From Actinomadura_E scrupuli (GTDB taxonomy: Bacteria > Actinomycetota > Actinomycetes > Streptosporangiales > Streptosporangiaceae), in assembly GCF_050971785.1 (NCBI RefSeq), contig NZ_JBPCCU010000009.1, positions 1 through 64,000 of the forward strand: a stretch of DNA of 64,000 nt. Direction: 5' to 3'. Under the pieces are notes generated by a model, which saw only the letters and a list, made by a program, of their open reading frames with translations, did not search any database and was not told the DNA's origin. Position 1 is the first letter of the stretch, and each line of letters begins with the position of its first letter. A program made the translations under genes and the position numbers. Below, one piece after another: positions 8,938 through 16,313 of this stretch.

Positions 8938-9674
8938 CGGGCCCGCTCGGGCGTGGGGGCGGACCTGGGCGGCGGCCCGTCCACGGGAGCCTGCCGGCGA
9001 TCTTCGACGATCTCGCCGTCGACCAGCCGGATCACCCGCTTGGCATGGGCCGCGACCTCATCCTCGTGCGTGATCAGCACGATCGTCCGGCCACTGACGT
9101 TGAGCCGGTCGAGGATCCCCAGCACCTCCTGAGTCGACGTCGTGTCGAGGTTGCCGGTCGGCTCGTCGGCCAGCAACAACGCCGGCGCCGTCACCAACGC
9201 CCGCGCCACCGCCACCCGCTGCTGCTGACCACCCGACAACTCACTCGGCTCATGACCCACCCGATCCGCCAGACCCACCCGATCCAACGCCGCCAACGCC
9301 CGACGCCGCCGCACCGCCCCCCTCACACCCCCGTACGCCAACGGCAACTCCACATTCGCCAACGCCGTCATCCGCGGAATCAAATTGAACGACTGAAAAA
9401 CAAACCCGATCTTCCGATTACGCAAGACCGACAACCGCCGCTCCTCCAACACCCCCACATCCACACCATCCAGCAGATAACGCCCCCCACTCGGCACATC
9501 CAAACAACCCAGAATGTTCATCAACGTCGACTTCCCCGACCCCGACGCCCCCATGATCGCCACATGGTCACCGCGGTCGACCTGCATCGTGATCCCGCGC
9601 AGGGCGTGCACGGCCGTGTCACCCGCCCCGTACACCTTGGTCACGGCCCGCACGTCCAGTACGGGGGCGCTCAC
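8934..9674 (-). CDS. MacB/LolD-type ABC transporter ATPase
   Basis: A 246-residue nucleotide-binding subunit. Walker A is GASGSGKST (about 41-49), Q-loop VFQSFNLIPRMT (about 93-104), signature LSGGQQQRVAVARAL (about 144-158), Walker B LLLADEPTGNLD, and H-loop LITHE. This is the subfamily that pairs with FtsX-like permeases and an HlyD/MacA-like fusion protein. It overlaps both neighbours by four bases (ATGA), giving a coupled operon. The central third of the gene (about 9185-9560) uses many T/G-ending codons such as GGT, TTG and GTG, unlike the C-ending usage at both ends, which suggests a recombinant patch. Confidence 0.93.
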   Translation of the reverse strand: MSAPVLDVRAVTKVYGAGDTAVHALRGITMQVDRGDHVAIMGASGSGKSTLMNILGCLDVPSGGRYLLDGVDVGVLEERRLSVLRNRKIGFVFQSFNLIPRMTALANVELPLAYGGVRGAVRRRRALAALDRVGLADRVGHEPSELSGGQQQRVAVARALVTAPALLLADEPTGNLDTTSTQEVLGILDRLNVSGRTIVLITHEDEVAAHAKRVIRLVDGEIVEDRRQAPVDGPPPRSAPTPERAR

Positions 9675-10852
9675 GGCCGTCCCCCACCCGGCACGCCGCC
9701 GCCACCGCCGGGCACACCGCCACCGCCGCCGGGGAGTCCGCCCCCGGAGGTCGTGGCCGTGCCCCCGGTGCCGGTGGTGATGACGACCTGCTCGCCCTCG
9801 GCCAGCCCGGACGTGATCTCCGTGCCGGTGTCGCCCTTCATCCCGATCCGCACGGTCCGGGTGACCTGCTCACCGTTCGTCAGGACGGTCACGGTGCTCT
9901 GGCCGCCGGCCGTCCGTACGGCCGCCGAGGGCACGTAGAGGACGCCGGACTTCGAGCCCGTACTGATCACGACGGTTGCGGTCTGGCCGATCCGCACCGA
10001 GGACGGGCGGCTCGTCAGCGTGATGGTCACGCCGTACTGCACGACGTTGCCGGAAGTGGTCGGGGAGACGTCGATCGCGCCGACCTTGCCGGTGGCCGTC
10101 ACGTCGGTGAGGGCGTCGAAGGTGACGGTCGCCGGCTGCCCGGTCTTGAGCTTGGTGGTGTCGGCCTCGGTGAACTGCCCGGTGACCTTGAGCCTGGCGG
10201 TGTCCGACAGCTCGAGGAAGCCGCTGGAGGCCGACGAGGTGGAGCCCGACCCGGACGAGGAGCCGCCGGTGCCCGACGAGCCCGAGCCGGACGATCCAGC
10301 CGATCCGGACGATCCCGAGGACGCCGAGGACGAGGCGGAACCGCTCGAGCTCCCGCCCACCGAGCCGTTGAGCGCGGTGACCGTGCCCGCGATCGGCGCG
10401 GTGAGCACCGTCCCGGCGAGCTGGCGTACGGCGTTGTTGTAGGAGTTCTTCGCGGAGACGTAACCGGAGTAGCCCTGCGCCGTCGAGGTGTCCCCGTCCG
10501 CGGCCACCGCCAGGGCGGCCTTCGCGGCGTTGACGCTCTCCATCGCGGCGGTCTGGTCGAGCCGGGCGAGCACCTTGCCCTTGGCGACCTTCTGCCCGAC
10601 CTTCACATAGATCTTGGTGACGGTGCCGGACGTACCGAAGCTCAGCGAACGGGTCACCGCACTCTCAACGGAACCGGACGCGGACACCGAGGACCGCACC
10701 GTGCCGCGGGTCACCTGAGAGGTACGGGTGGTGGCGCCCGCGTTCGCTCCCTGGTCGGTGAGCGAGACGTAGGCGAAGCCGATCCCCCCGGCCAGCAGCA
10801 CGCCCAGCGCGCCGTTGACCAGGAAGGCCCGGCGTTCGAAGAGGGGTTTCAT
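9671..10852 (-). CDS. HlyD/MacA-type periplasmic adaptor (membrane fusion) protein
   Basis: 393 residues: an N-terminal TM anchor (about 10-32), the first lipoyl half (SLSFGTSGTVTKIYVKVGQK VAKGKVLARL), a very short helical hairpin, the second lipoyl half (VLTAPIAGTVTALNG) followed by an unusual Ser/Gly-rich stretch of about 45 residues, then the beta-barrel domain (LKVTGQFTEADTTKLKTGQP) and a C-terminal domain (VYVPSAAV-like YVPSAAVRT). The tail is Gly/Pro repeats. It is the first gene of the exporter operon. An 11-bp repeat array lies 36 bases upstream of its start. It likely links the ATPase-permease to the thick Gram-positive envelope for export of an unknown substrate. Confidence 0.88.
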   Translation of the reverse strand: MKPLFERRAFLVNGALGVLLAGGIGFAYVSLTDQGANAGATTRTSQVTRGTVRSSVSASGSVESAVTRSLSFGTSGTVTKIYVKVGQKVAKGKVLARLDQTAAMESVNAAKAALAVAADGDTSTAQGYSGYVSAKNSYNNAVRQLAGTVLTAPIAGTVTALNGSVGGSSSGSASSSASSGSSGSAGSSGSGSSGTGGSSSGSGSTSSASSGFLELSDTARLKVTGQFTEADTTKLKTGQPATVTFDALTDVTATGKVGAIDVSPTTSGNVVQYGVTITLTSRPSSVRIGQTATVVISTGSKSGVLYVPSAAVRTAGGQSTVTVLTNGEQVTRTVRIGMKGDTGTEITSGLAEGEQVVITTGTGGTATTSGGGLPGGGGGVPGGGGGVPGGGRP

Positions 10853-10887
10853 GCGCCAGAGGCTCTTACCCGCGAGTGGGCTGAATC

Positions 10888-10915
10888 TGATCCGCGGATG
10901 AGAATCGAATGAGAC
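10888..10915 (+). promoter_or_regulatory. Three-step 11-bp repeat upstream of the exporter operon
   Basis: TGATCC (10888), TGAGAA (10899) and TGAGAC (10910) start exactly 11 bases apart, the same spacing and consensus as the array before the response regulator. It sits 36 bases before the adaptor gene start. Confidence 0.6.
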
Positions 10916-10933
10916 CGGCCTGCCCCGGCCCGA

Positions 10934-10950
10934 TTCTCATCGGGCTCTCA
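10934..10950 (-). promoter_or_regulatory. Two-step 11-bp repeat upstream of the GT2-GtrA gene
   Basis: On the minus strand TGAGAG (10950-10945) and TGAGAA (10939-10934) are 11 bases apart, inverted relative to the array at 10888. Each of the two divergent promoters therefore has its own site in the same orientation relative to its gene. Confidence 0.55.
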
Positions 10951-10996
10951 TTCCGGCATCACAGCGTTCCCACGACCCGCGCCGACCGTGGTCGCC

Positions 10997-12397
10997 ATGA
11001 CCGAACTCATCCGGTTCCCGGAGACCAGCGGGACAAGCGGGACCAGGCCCGGCACCAGGCCCGGCGAGGGGGGACGCGACCGCCTGCGGGTGGCCGGTCC
11101 GCACGGTGGCGGCTCGCCGGACCCTTCCGGTGGCCGCCGCGATCGCCTGGTCGAGGTCGTGGTGCCGGTGTACAACGAGGAGCGGGTCCTCGCCGCGAGC
11201 GTGCACCGGCTCGACACCTATCTGACCAGGAACTTCCCCTATTCCTTTCGCATCACGATCGCCGACAACGCCAGCACGGACGGCACCTGGCAGGTCGCCC
11301 ACGGGCTGGCCCAGCGGCTCCCGCACGTCCGGGCCGTCCATCTGGACCGCAAGGGCCGGGGCCGGGCGCTCCGGCACGTGTGGAGCACCAGCGACGCCGA
11401 CGTGGTCGGCTACATGGACGTCGACCTCTCGACGGACCTGGACGCCTTCCTGCCGCTGGTCGCACCGCTGATCTCCGGCCACAGCGACCTGGCGATCGGC
11501 ACCCGGCTGTCCCGTGGTTCGGCCGTCGTGCGCGGCCCCAGGCGGGAGTTCATCTCCCGCGCCTACAACCTGCTGCTGCACACGACCCTGGCGGCCCGGT
11601 TCTCCGACGCCCAGTGCGGGTTCAAGGCCGCCCGTACGGAGATCGTGCAGGCTCTGCTGCCCACCGTCGAGGACGAGGAGTGGTTCTTCGACACCGAGCT
11701 GCTGCTGCTGGCCGAGCGCAACGGGCTGCGCATCCACGAGGTCCCGGTGGACTGGGTGGACGACCCCGACAGCCGGGTCGACGTCCTGCAGACCGCCCGC
11801 GACGACCTGCGCGGCATGGTCCGCGTCGGCCGCCGCATGCTGAGCGGGGCCTTCCAGGCGCCGGTCGGCGGACGGAACCGCGCCGGCGGCCCGGCCGAGC
11901 TGCCCAGCGGCATGGCCAGGCAGCTGCCGAGCTTCGCGGTGATCGGCGTCATCAGCACGGTCGCGCAGCTCCTGCTGTACGTGACCCTGCGCGCGGTGCT
12001 GCCCCCGCTGGCGGCCAACGCGCTGTCGCTGCTGATCACGACGGTGGCCAACACCGCCGCCAACCGGCGGTTCACCTTCGGGGTGACGGGCCCGGCCAAC
12101 GCCTTCCGGCAGCAGTTGGAGGGCGGTCTGACCTTCCTGCTCGGGCTGGCCCTCAGCAGCGGCGGGCTGGCGCTGCTGCACCTGCTCGACCCGCATGCCG
12201 GGCGCGGCATCGAAGTGGCCGCGCTGGTCATCGCCAACGCGGTCGCCACCCTCGTCCGGTTCCTGCTGCTGCGCGCCTGGGTCTTCCACCCGCGCCGTCT
12301 CGGCAGGGCCGGAGCCACCTCGCCCACGTCCATCTCAACCACGTCCATCTCACCCACGTCCACCTCACCCGACACCGCTCAGGAGCCAAGCCAGTGA
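10997..12397 (+). CDS. Bifunctional GT2 polyprenyl-phosphate glycosyltransferase / GtrA membrane protein
   Basis: About 466 residues in two parts. The GT2 domain (about 45-280) is GtrB/DPM1-like: VPVYNEERVL, the metal-binding DVDLSTDLDAF, and IGTRLSRGSAV. It should transfer a sugar from a nucleotide donor to polyprenyl phosphate on the inner face. The GtrA domain (about 310-440) has four TMs and the NRRFTF motif, and is thought to flip or handle the lipid-linked sugar. ATG 10997 is taken because the upstream GTG adds nothing conserved. A Ser/Thr-rich tail (STTSISPTSTSP) precedes the stop. Its end overlaps the GT39 gene by four bases, so lipid donor synthesis and use are coupled. Confidence 0.9.
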   Translation: MTELIRFPETSGTSGTRPGTRPGEGGRDRLRVAGPHGGGSPDPSGGRRDRLVEVVVPVYNEERVLAASVHRLDTYLTRNFPYSFRITIADNASTDGTWQVAHGLAQRLPHVRAVHLDRKGRGRALRHVWSTSDADVVGYMDVDLSTDLDAFLPLVAPLISGHSDLAIGTRLSRGSAVVRGPRREFISRAYNLLLHTTLAARFSDAQCGFKAARTEIVQALLPTVEDEEWFFDTELLLLAERNGLRIHEVPVDWVDDPDSRVDVLQTARDDLRGMVRVGRRMLSGAFQAPVGGRNRAGGPAELPSGMARQLPSFAVIGVISTVAQLLLYVTLRAVLPPLAANALSLLITTVANTAANRRFTFGVTGPANAFRQQLEGGLTFLLGLALSSGGLALLHLLDPHAGRGIEVAALVIANAVATLVRFLLLRAWVFHPRRLGRAGATSPTSISTTSISPTSTSPDTAQEPSQ

Positions 12398-14595
12398 CCA
12401 CGCATCTCGCACCCCCGGACACCGGCACGCGTGCCGACCCGGCAGGGGGACGCCGCACCGGACGGGTCCGCCGGGCCCTGCTCGGCCGCCCGGACGAGCC
12501 ACGCTGGGCCCGCCCCGCACTCTGGGCGGTGCTCGTCCTCACCGCCCTGCTCTACACCTGGTCGCTGTCGGCCAACGGCACCGCCAACTCGTACTACTCC
12601 GCCGCGGTGCTGTCCGGGACCAGGAGCTGGAAGGCGTTCTTCTTCGGCTCGCTGGACGCCGGTTCGTACATCACCGTGGACAAGCCGCCGATGGCCCTGT
12701 GGGTGATGGCCCTGTCGGCCAGGATCTTCGGGTTCTCCTCCTGGAGCCTGCTGCTGCCGCAGGCCGCCGCCGGGGTCGCCTCGGCGGGCGTGCTCTACAC
12801 CACGGTGCGCCGCGCCCTCGCCGGACGGGCCGGGGACGCGGGGGGCGACGGTGGGCCGGGGGGCGCCGCCCCGTACGCGGCCGGGCTGCTCGCCGCGCTG
12901 GTGCTGGCGCTGACCCCCATCACCGTCGCGATCAACCGGGACAACAACCCCGACACGGTGCTGGTCCTACTGCTGGTGCTCGCCGCCTGGGCCCTCCAGC
13001 GCGCCATCGAGACCGGGCGGCTCCGGCCGCTGCTGCTCTGCGCGTTCTTCGTCGGCTGTGCTTTCAACACCAAGATGCTCCAGGGCTTCGTGGTGCTGCC
13101 CGGCTTCGCGCTGGTCTACCTGATCTGCGCGCCGGGAACGTGGGTGCGCCGTGTCGGCCGGCTGCTCGCGGCCGGGGCCGTGCTGGCCGTCTCCAGCGCC
13201 TGGTGGATGGTCATCGTCGATCTGCTGCCGGCGAGCGACAAGCCGTACATCGGAGGCAGCACCGACGGCACCGTCTGGGACCTGGTCATCGGCTACAACG
13301 GGCTCGGCCGCGTCTTCGGCGGCAGCGGCGGCGGCCCCGGCCGGGGCAACGGCGCGAGCTTCGGCGGTGCGGCCGGGGCCGGCCGGTTGTTCAACGACAT
13401 CGTGGGCGGTCAGATCTCCTGGCTGATCCCCTTCGCGGCGATCGCCCTGGTGGCCGGGGTGGTGCTCCGTGGCCGCCGGCCCCGCACCGACCTCCCCCGG
13501 GCGGCCCTGCTGCTGTGGGGCGGCTGGCTGGCCCTGCACTTCGTGGTGTTCAGCTTCGCCGAGGGCACCTTCCACCCCTACTACACGACCGCGCTGGCAC
13601 CGGCCATCGGAGCGCTCACCGGCCTGGGCGGCGTGCTGATGTTCCAGGCGGTCCAGGGGCGGCGTGGCACCGCCTGGGCGCTGATGGTGGCCTTCGCGCT
13701 GGCCCTGACCGGCGCCTGGTCGTACACACTGCTGCGTCGTACCCCGGACTGGAATCCGTGGCTGGCGTGGGTGGTCGCCGCGGCGACCGCGCTCGCCGTG
13801 GCCGGTCTGGTGGGCGCGCGGCTGGTCCGGCGCGCGGGCCCTCGCCTGATCTCCCGGCTGCTGACCGGAGCGGTGGTCGCCGGCCTGGTCGGCGGGCTGG
13901 CCGGGCCCGCCGCGTACGCCGCGTCGGCGGCGGCGGCCCGGGCCAACGGCACCAACCCCACGGCCGGGCCGTCGTCCGGTGCCATGGGCGGCCCCGGTGG
14001 CATGGGCGGGCCTGGTGGCATGGGGATGCCTGGTGGCATGGGGATGCCGGGCCGGCCGGGCGGCGGGGGCGGTATGCCGGGAGGGATGACCAGTGGCCCG
14101 CCACCGTGGCTGAACGGCGGCCGGCCACCCGCCGGCGCGCCCGGTCTCGGTACGGCCGCCCGGGGTCAGCGCATGACCGGCCCGATCGGCGGCGGGATGG
14201 GCGGGGGCGCCGACTCCAAGCTGGTCGGCTATCTGGTGAAGAACCAGGGGGGAGCCCGGTGGCTGGTCGCCGTGGGCAGCGCCCAGTCCGCCTCGTCGAT
14301 CATCCTGCAGACCGGCAAACCGGTGATCGCCATGGGCGGCTTCACCGGCGGCGACCCGGCGATGACCGTGGCGAAGCTCCAGGGGTACGTCACGGCGGGC
14401 AGGCTGCGCTACCTCCTCCTCGGCGGCGACGACCGAGGCGGCGACCGGGGCGCGAGCACCCAGATCACCTCCTGGGTCCAGCAGAACTGCACCGTGGTCG
14501 AGGCCGGTGCGTACGGCGGGACGAGCAGTGCCACGGCCGGCGGAACGGGCGGTGACACGAGCGCCGGCCAGCGGCTTTACCGCTGCGGCACCTGA
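12394..14595 (+). CDS. GT39 (ArnT/PMT-like) polyprenyl-linked glycosyltransferase
   Basis: A 733-residue polytopic enzyme. About ten hydrophobic segments fill residues 45-520. The first large external loop has YYSAAVLSGTRSWKAFFFGS and an acidic site in VDKPP, as in ArnT/PMT enzymes that transfer sugars from a polyprenyl phosphate to proteins or envelope polymers outside the membrane. A Gly/Met-rich linker (repeats of GGPGGMGMP) leads to a soluble external domain (about 605-705) containing VIAMGGFTGGDP. The GTG start overlaps the GT2-GtrA stop and has AGGAG nearby. A paralogue lies at 16314-18413 with the same layout. Confidence 0.9.
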   Translation: MTTHLAPPDTGTRADPAGGRRTGRVRRALLGRPDEPRWARPALWAVLVLTALLYTWSLSANGTANSYYSAAVLSGTRSWKAFFFGSLDAGSYITVDKPPMALWVMALSARIFGFSSWSLLLPQAAAGVASAGVLYTTVRRALAGRAGDAGGDGGPGGAAPYAAGLLAALVLALTPITVAINRDNNPDTVLVLLLVLAAWALQRAIETGRLRPLLLCAFFVGCAFNTKMLQGFVVLPGFALVYLICAPGTWVRRVGRLLAAGAVLAVSSAWWMVIVDLLPASDKPYIGGSTDGTVWDLVIGYNGLGRVFGGSGGGPGRGNGASFGGAAGAGRLFNDIVGGQISWLIPFAAIALVAGVVLRGRRPRTDLPRAALLLWGGWLALHFVVFSFAEGTFHPYYTTALAPAIGALTGLGGVLMFQAVQGRRGTAWALMVAFALALTGAWSYTLLRRTPDWNPWLAWVVAAATALAVAGLVGARLVRRAGPRLISRLLTGAVVAGLVGGLAGPAAYAASAAAARANGTNPTAGPSSGAMGGPGGMGGPGGMGMPGGMGMPGRPGGGGGMPGGMTSGPPPWLNGGRPPAGAPGLGTAARGQRMTGPIGGGMGGGADSKLVGYLVKNQGGARWLVAVGSAQSASSIILQTGKPVIAMGGFTGGDPAMTVAKLQGYVTAGRLRYLLLGGDDRGGDRGASTQITSWVQQNCTVVEAGAYGGTSSATAGGTGGDTSAGQRLYRCGT

Positions 14596-14607
14596 CCGGC
14601 CCGGCCA

Positions 14608-14647
14608 GCGGAGGGCGGATCCACGAGCGGGTGGATCCGCCCTCCGC
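14608..14647. terminator. Strong hairpin after the GT39 gene
   Basis: Seventeen-base-pair arms around GAGGGCGGATCCAC and GTGGATCCGCCCTC with a six-base loop GAGCGG start 13 bases after the stop codon. It should end the GT2-GtrA/GT39 transcript before the sigma factor gene. Confidence 0.75.
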
Positions 14648-14787
14648 GTGTGTGACGGTGGGCTCCGCAGTTGTGTGAGGCAGGTCATATTTGTACGGTG
14701 TGACGCGATAAACCCGTTTGGCGCTTATCCAGCTGTGGGTTCCCAGTGCACAGCGGCAGCATCCTGAACCACCCGCACACCTTGCGA

Positions 14788-15426
14788 ATGGCGACCTTGA
14801 CCGAGCTCCACTCCCCGTCGGTCGACGGGCCGGACGACATCACTCATGCGATACGCCAGGCCCAGAAAGGCGACGAGGAGTGCTTCCGAACCCTGTACCG
14901 GGCGGTTCAGCCACGGCTGCTGCGATACCTCCAGGCGCTGGTGGGAGAGGACGCGGAGGACGTCGCCTCGGACGCATGGCTGCAGATCGCACGCGATCTG
15001 GGATCGTTCCACGGCGACGACGCCGGTTTCCGCGGATGGGCGGCGACGATTGCCCGTAACCGGGCCATGGACCATCTGCGGCGGCAGCGGCGGCGGCCGG
15101 TGCCCGCCATGTCGATCGAGGATCTGGCCGACCGGGCGGGCCCCGAGGACACCGCGGGGGCGGCGATGGAGGCGATGTCGACGCAGGCCGCCATCAAGCT
15201 GATCTCGACGCTGCCGCGCGACCAGGCCGAGGCGGTGCTGCTGCGGGTCGTCGTGGGCCTGGACGCCAAGAGCGCGGCGGAGGTCCTCGGCAAGCGGCCG
15301 GGCGCGGTCCGCACCGCCGCCTACCGCGGCCTGCGCCGACTCGCGCAGTACCTGCAGGAAGACGGCCCCGGTCCCGCACACCGGCGCGAACACCCTCCCA
15401 TCGGCCCGAGCGGTGCCGCACAGTGA
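14788..15426 (+). CDS. ECF-subfamily RNA polymerase sigma factor
   Basis: About 212 residues. Region 2 (about 20-90) includes FRTLYRAVQPRLLRYLQALV, DVASDAWLQIARDL and FRGWAATIARNRAMDHLRR. Region 4 (about 125-185) includes LPRDQAEAVLLRVVVGLDAK and a helix-turn-helix RPGAVRTAAYRGLRRL. The start is uncertain: GTG 14746 gives 14 more residues, and neither start has a clear ribosome binding site. The next gene is a membrane protein with a cytoplasmic N-terminus whose frame comes within 35 bases of the stop, an arrangement typical of sigma/anti-sigma pairs. Confidence 0.85.
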   Translation: MATLTELHSPSVDGPDDITHAIRQAQKGDEECFRTLYRAVQPRLLRYLQALVGEDAEDVASDAWLQIARDLGSFHGDDAGFRGWAATIARNRAMDHLRRQRRRPVPAMSIEDLADRAGPEDTAGAAMEAMSTQAAIKLISTLPRDQAEAVLLRVVVGLDAKSAAEVLGKRPGAVRTAAYRGLRRLAQYLQEDGPGPAHRREHPPIGPSGAAQ

Positions 15427-15460
15427 CATCGGCGGCGGCTTCGGCGCTAAAGGACATGAG

Positions 15461-16225
15461 ATGAGCGAACACCGTCCCAGGAAGATCGACCGGGAGACCG
15501 CCGAGCGGCTACTCCGCGGTGGGTCAGCCCTGCCTCCGGACGGTTCAGAAGCCCTCGCCGGCCTGCTCGCCGCGGCGGCCGCCCCCGCCCAGGCCGGCGA
15601 GCTCGCCGGCGAGTCAGCCGCCCTGGCCGCCTTCTGGGAGACGAGCAGGTCCGCCAGCTCGTCCCAGGTGCGCCCAGGGTTCCGCTCCACGGTCGCGCGA
15701 TTCCTCACCGTGAAGGCGGCGGCCGCCGCCGTGGCGCTCACGGCCTTCGGCGGCGCCGCGCTGGCCGCCGGGGCCGGAGCACTGCCGGCCCCGCTGACCG
15801 ATTCCGATCCGGCCGCGCACCGGCAATCGGCCCACCGGACCTCCAAGCCGGCGGCCCCCATCGCGCCGCTGGTCTCTCCGCACCCGGTCGGGTCCCCGGA
15901 GCCGACCCAGACCGCCGCCCCGGCGCCCAACATGGCCAAGCTGTGCAGCAGCTACCTCTCGCGGCTGCGGAGGATCGGGTTCCACGACAACTCGGGCAGC
16001 GTCCGCCGGCTCGCCGGCGAACCCCGCTACGCGGCCCTGGTCAAGGCCGCCGGCGGCGAGCAGAAGATCACCGCACACTGCCTGACGGTGCTGCGCCAAT
16101 TGCGCGGCGGCCAGCAGAACCGCTGGCCGACGCTGCCCCCCGGCTTCCCGACCAAGATGCCGTCCTGGCCCACCGGCCAGCCGTCCTGGCCCACCGAGCG
16201 ATCGGGCGACCATGACGGCCACTGA
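15461..16225 (+). CDS. Single-pass membrane protein, probable partner of the ECF sigma factor
   Basis: 254 residues: an N-terminal cytoplasmic helical segment (RETAERLLRGGSALPPDGSE), one TM (about 88-110), a Pro/Thr-rich extracellular linker, and a small external domain (about 160-215) with two cysteines (KLCSSY, AHCLTVL). The tail repeats PSWPTGQPSWPT. It lacks the zinc-binding HxxxCxxC of ZAS anti-sigma factors, so an anti-sigma role rests on gene order alone. ATG 15461 follows AAAGGACATGAG. A strong convergent terminator follows. Confidence 0.72.
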   Translation: MSEHRPRKIDRETAERLLRGGSALPPDGSEALAGLLAAAAAPAQAGELAGESAALAAFWETSRSASSSQVRPGFRSTVARFLTVKAAAAAVALTAFGGAALAAGAGALPAPLTDSDPAAHRQSAHRTSKPAAPIAPLVSPHPVGSPEPTQTAAPAPNMAKLCSSYLSRLRRIGFHDNSGSVRRLAGEPRYAALVKAAGGEQKITAHCLTVLRQLRGGQQNRWPTLPPGFPTKMPSWPTGQPSWPTERSGDHDGH

Positions 16226-16239
16226 CCACTCTCCCCCGC

Positions 16240-16283
16240 TGCGGAGGGGCGGCGGTTTCCCCCGTGACCGCCGCCCCTCCGCA
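16240..16283. terminator. Bidirectional terminator between convergent genes
   Basis: A perfect 17-bp stem, TGCGGAGGGGCGGCGGT with its complement, has a ten-base loop. It lies between the stops of the sigma partner gene (rightward) and the second GT39 gene (leftward). Confidence 0.8.
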
Positions 16284-16313
16284 CCCCCTCCGCGACAGGA
16301 CCGGCCGGTCCGC

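Noticed and set aside
10909..12393. The upstream part of the long + frame that contains the first GT39 gene
   Set aside because: This part overlaps the GT2-GtrA gene in another frame. The real GT39 start is GTG 12394, coupled to the GT2-GtrA stop.
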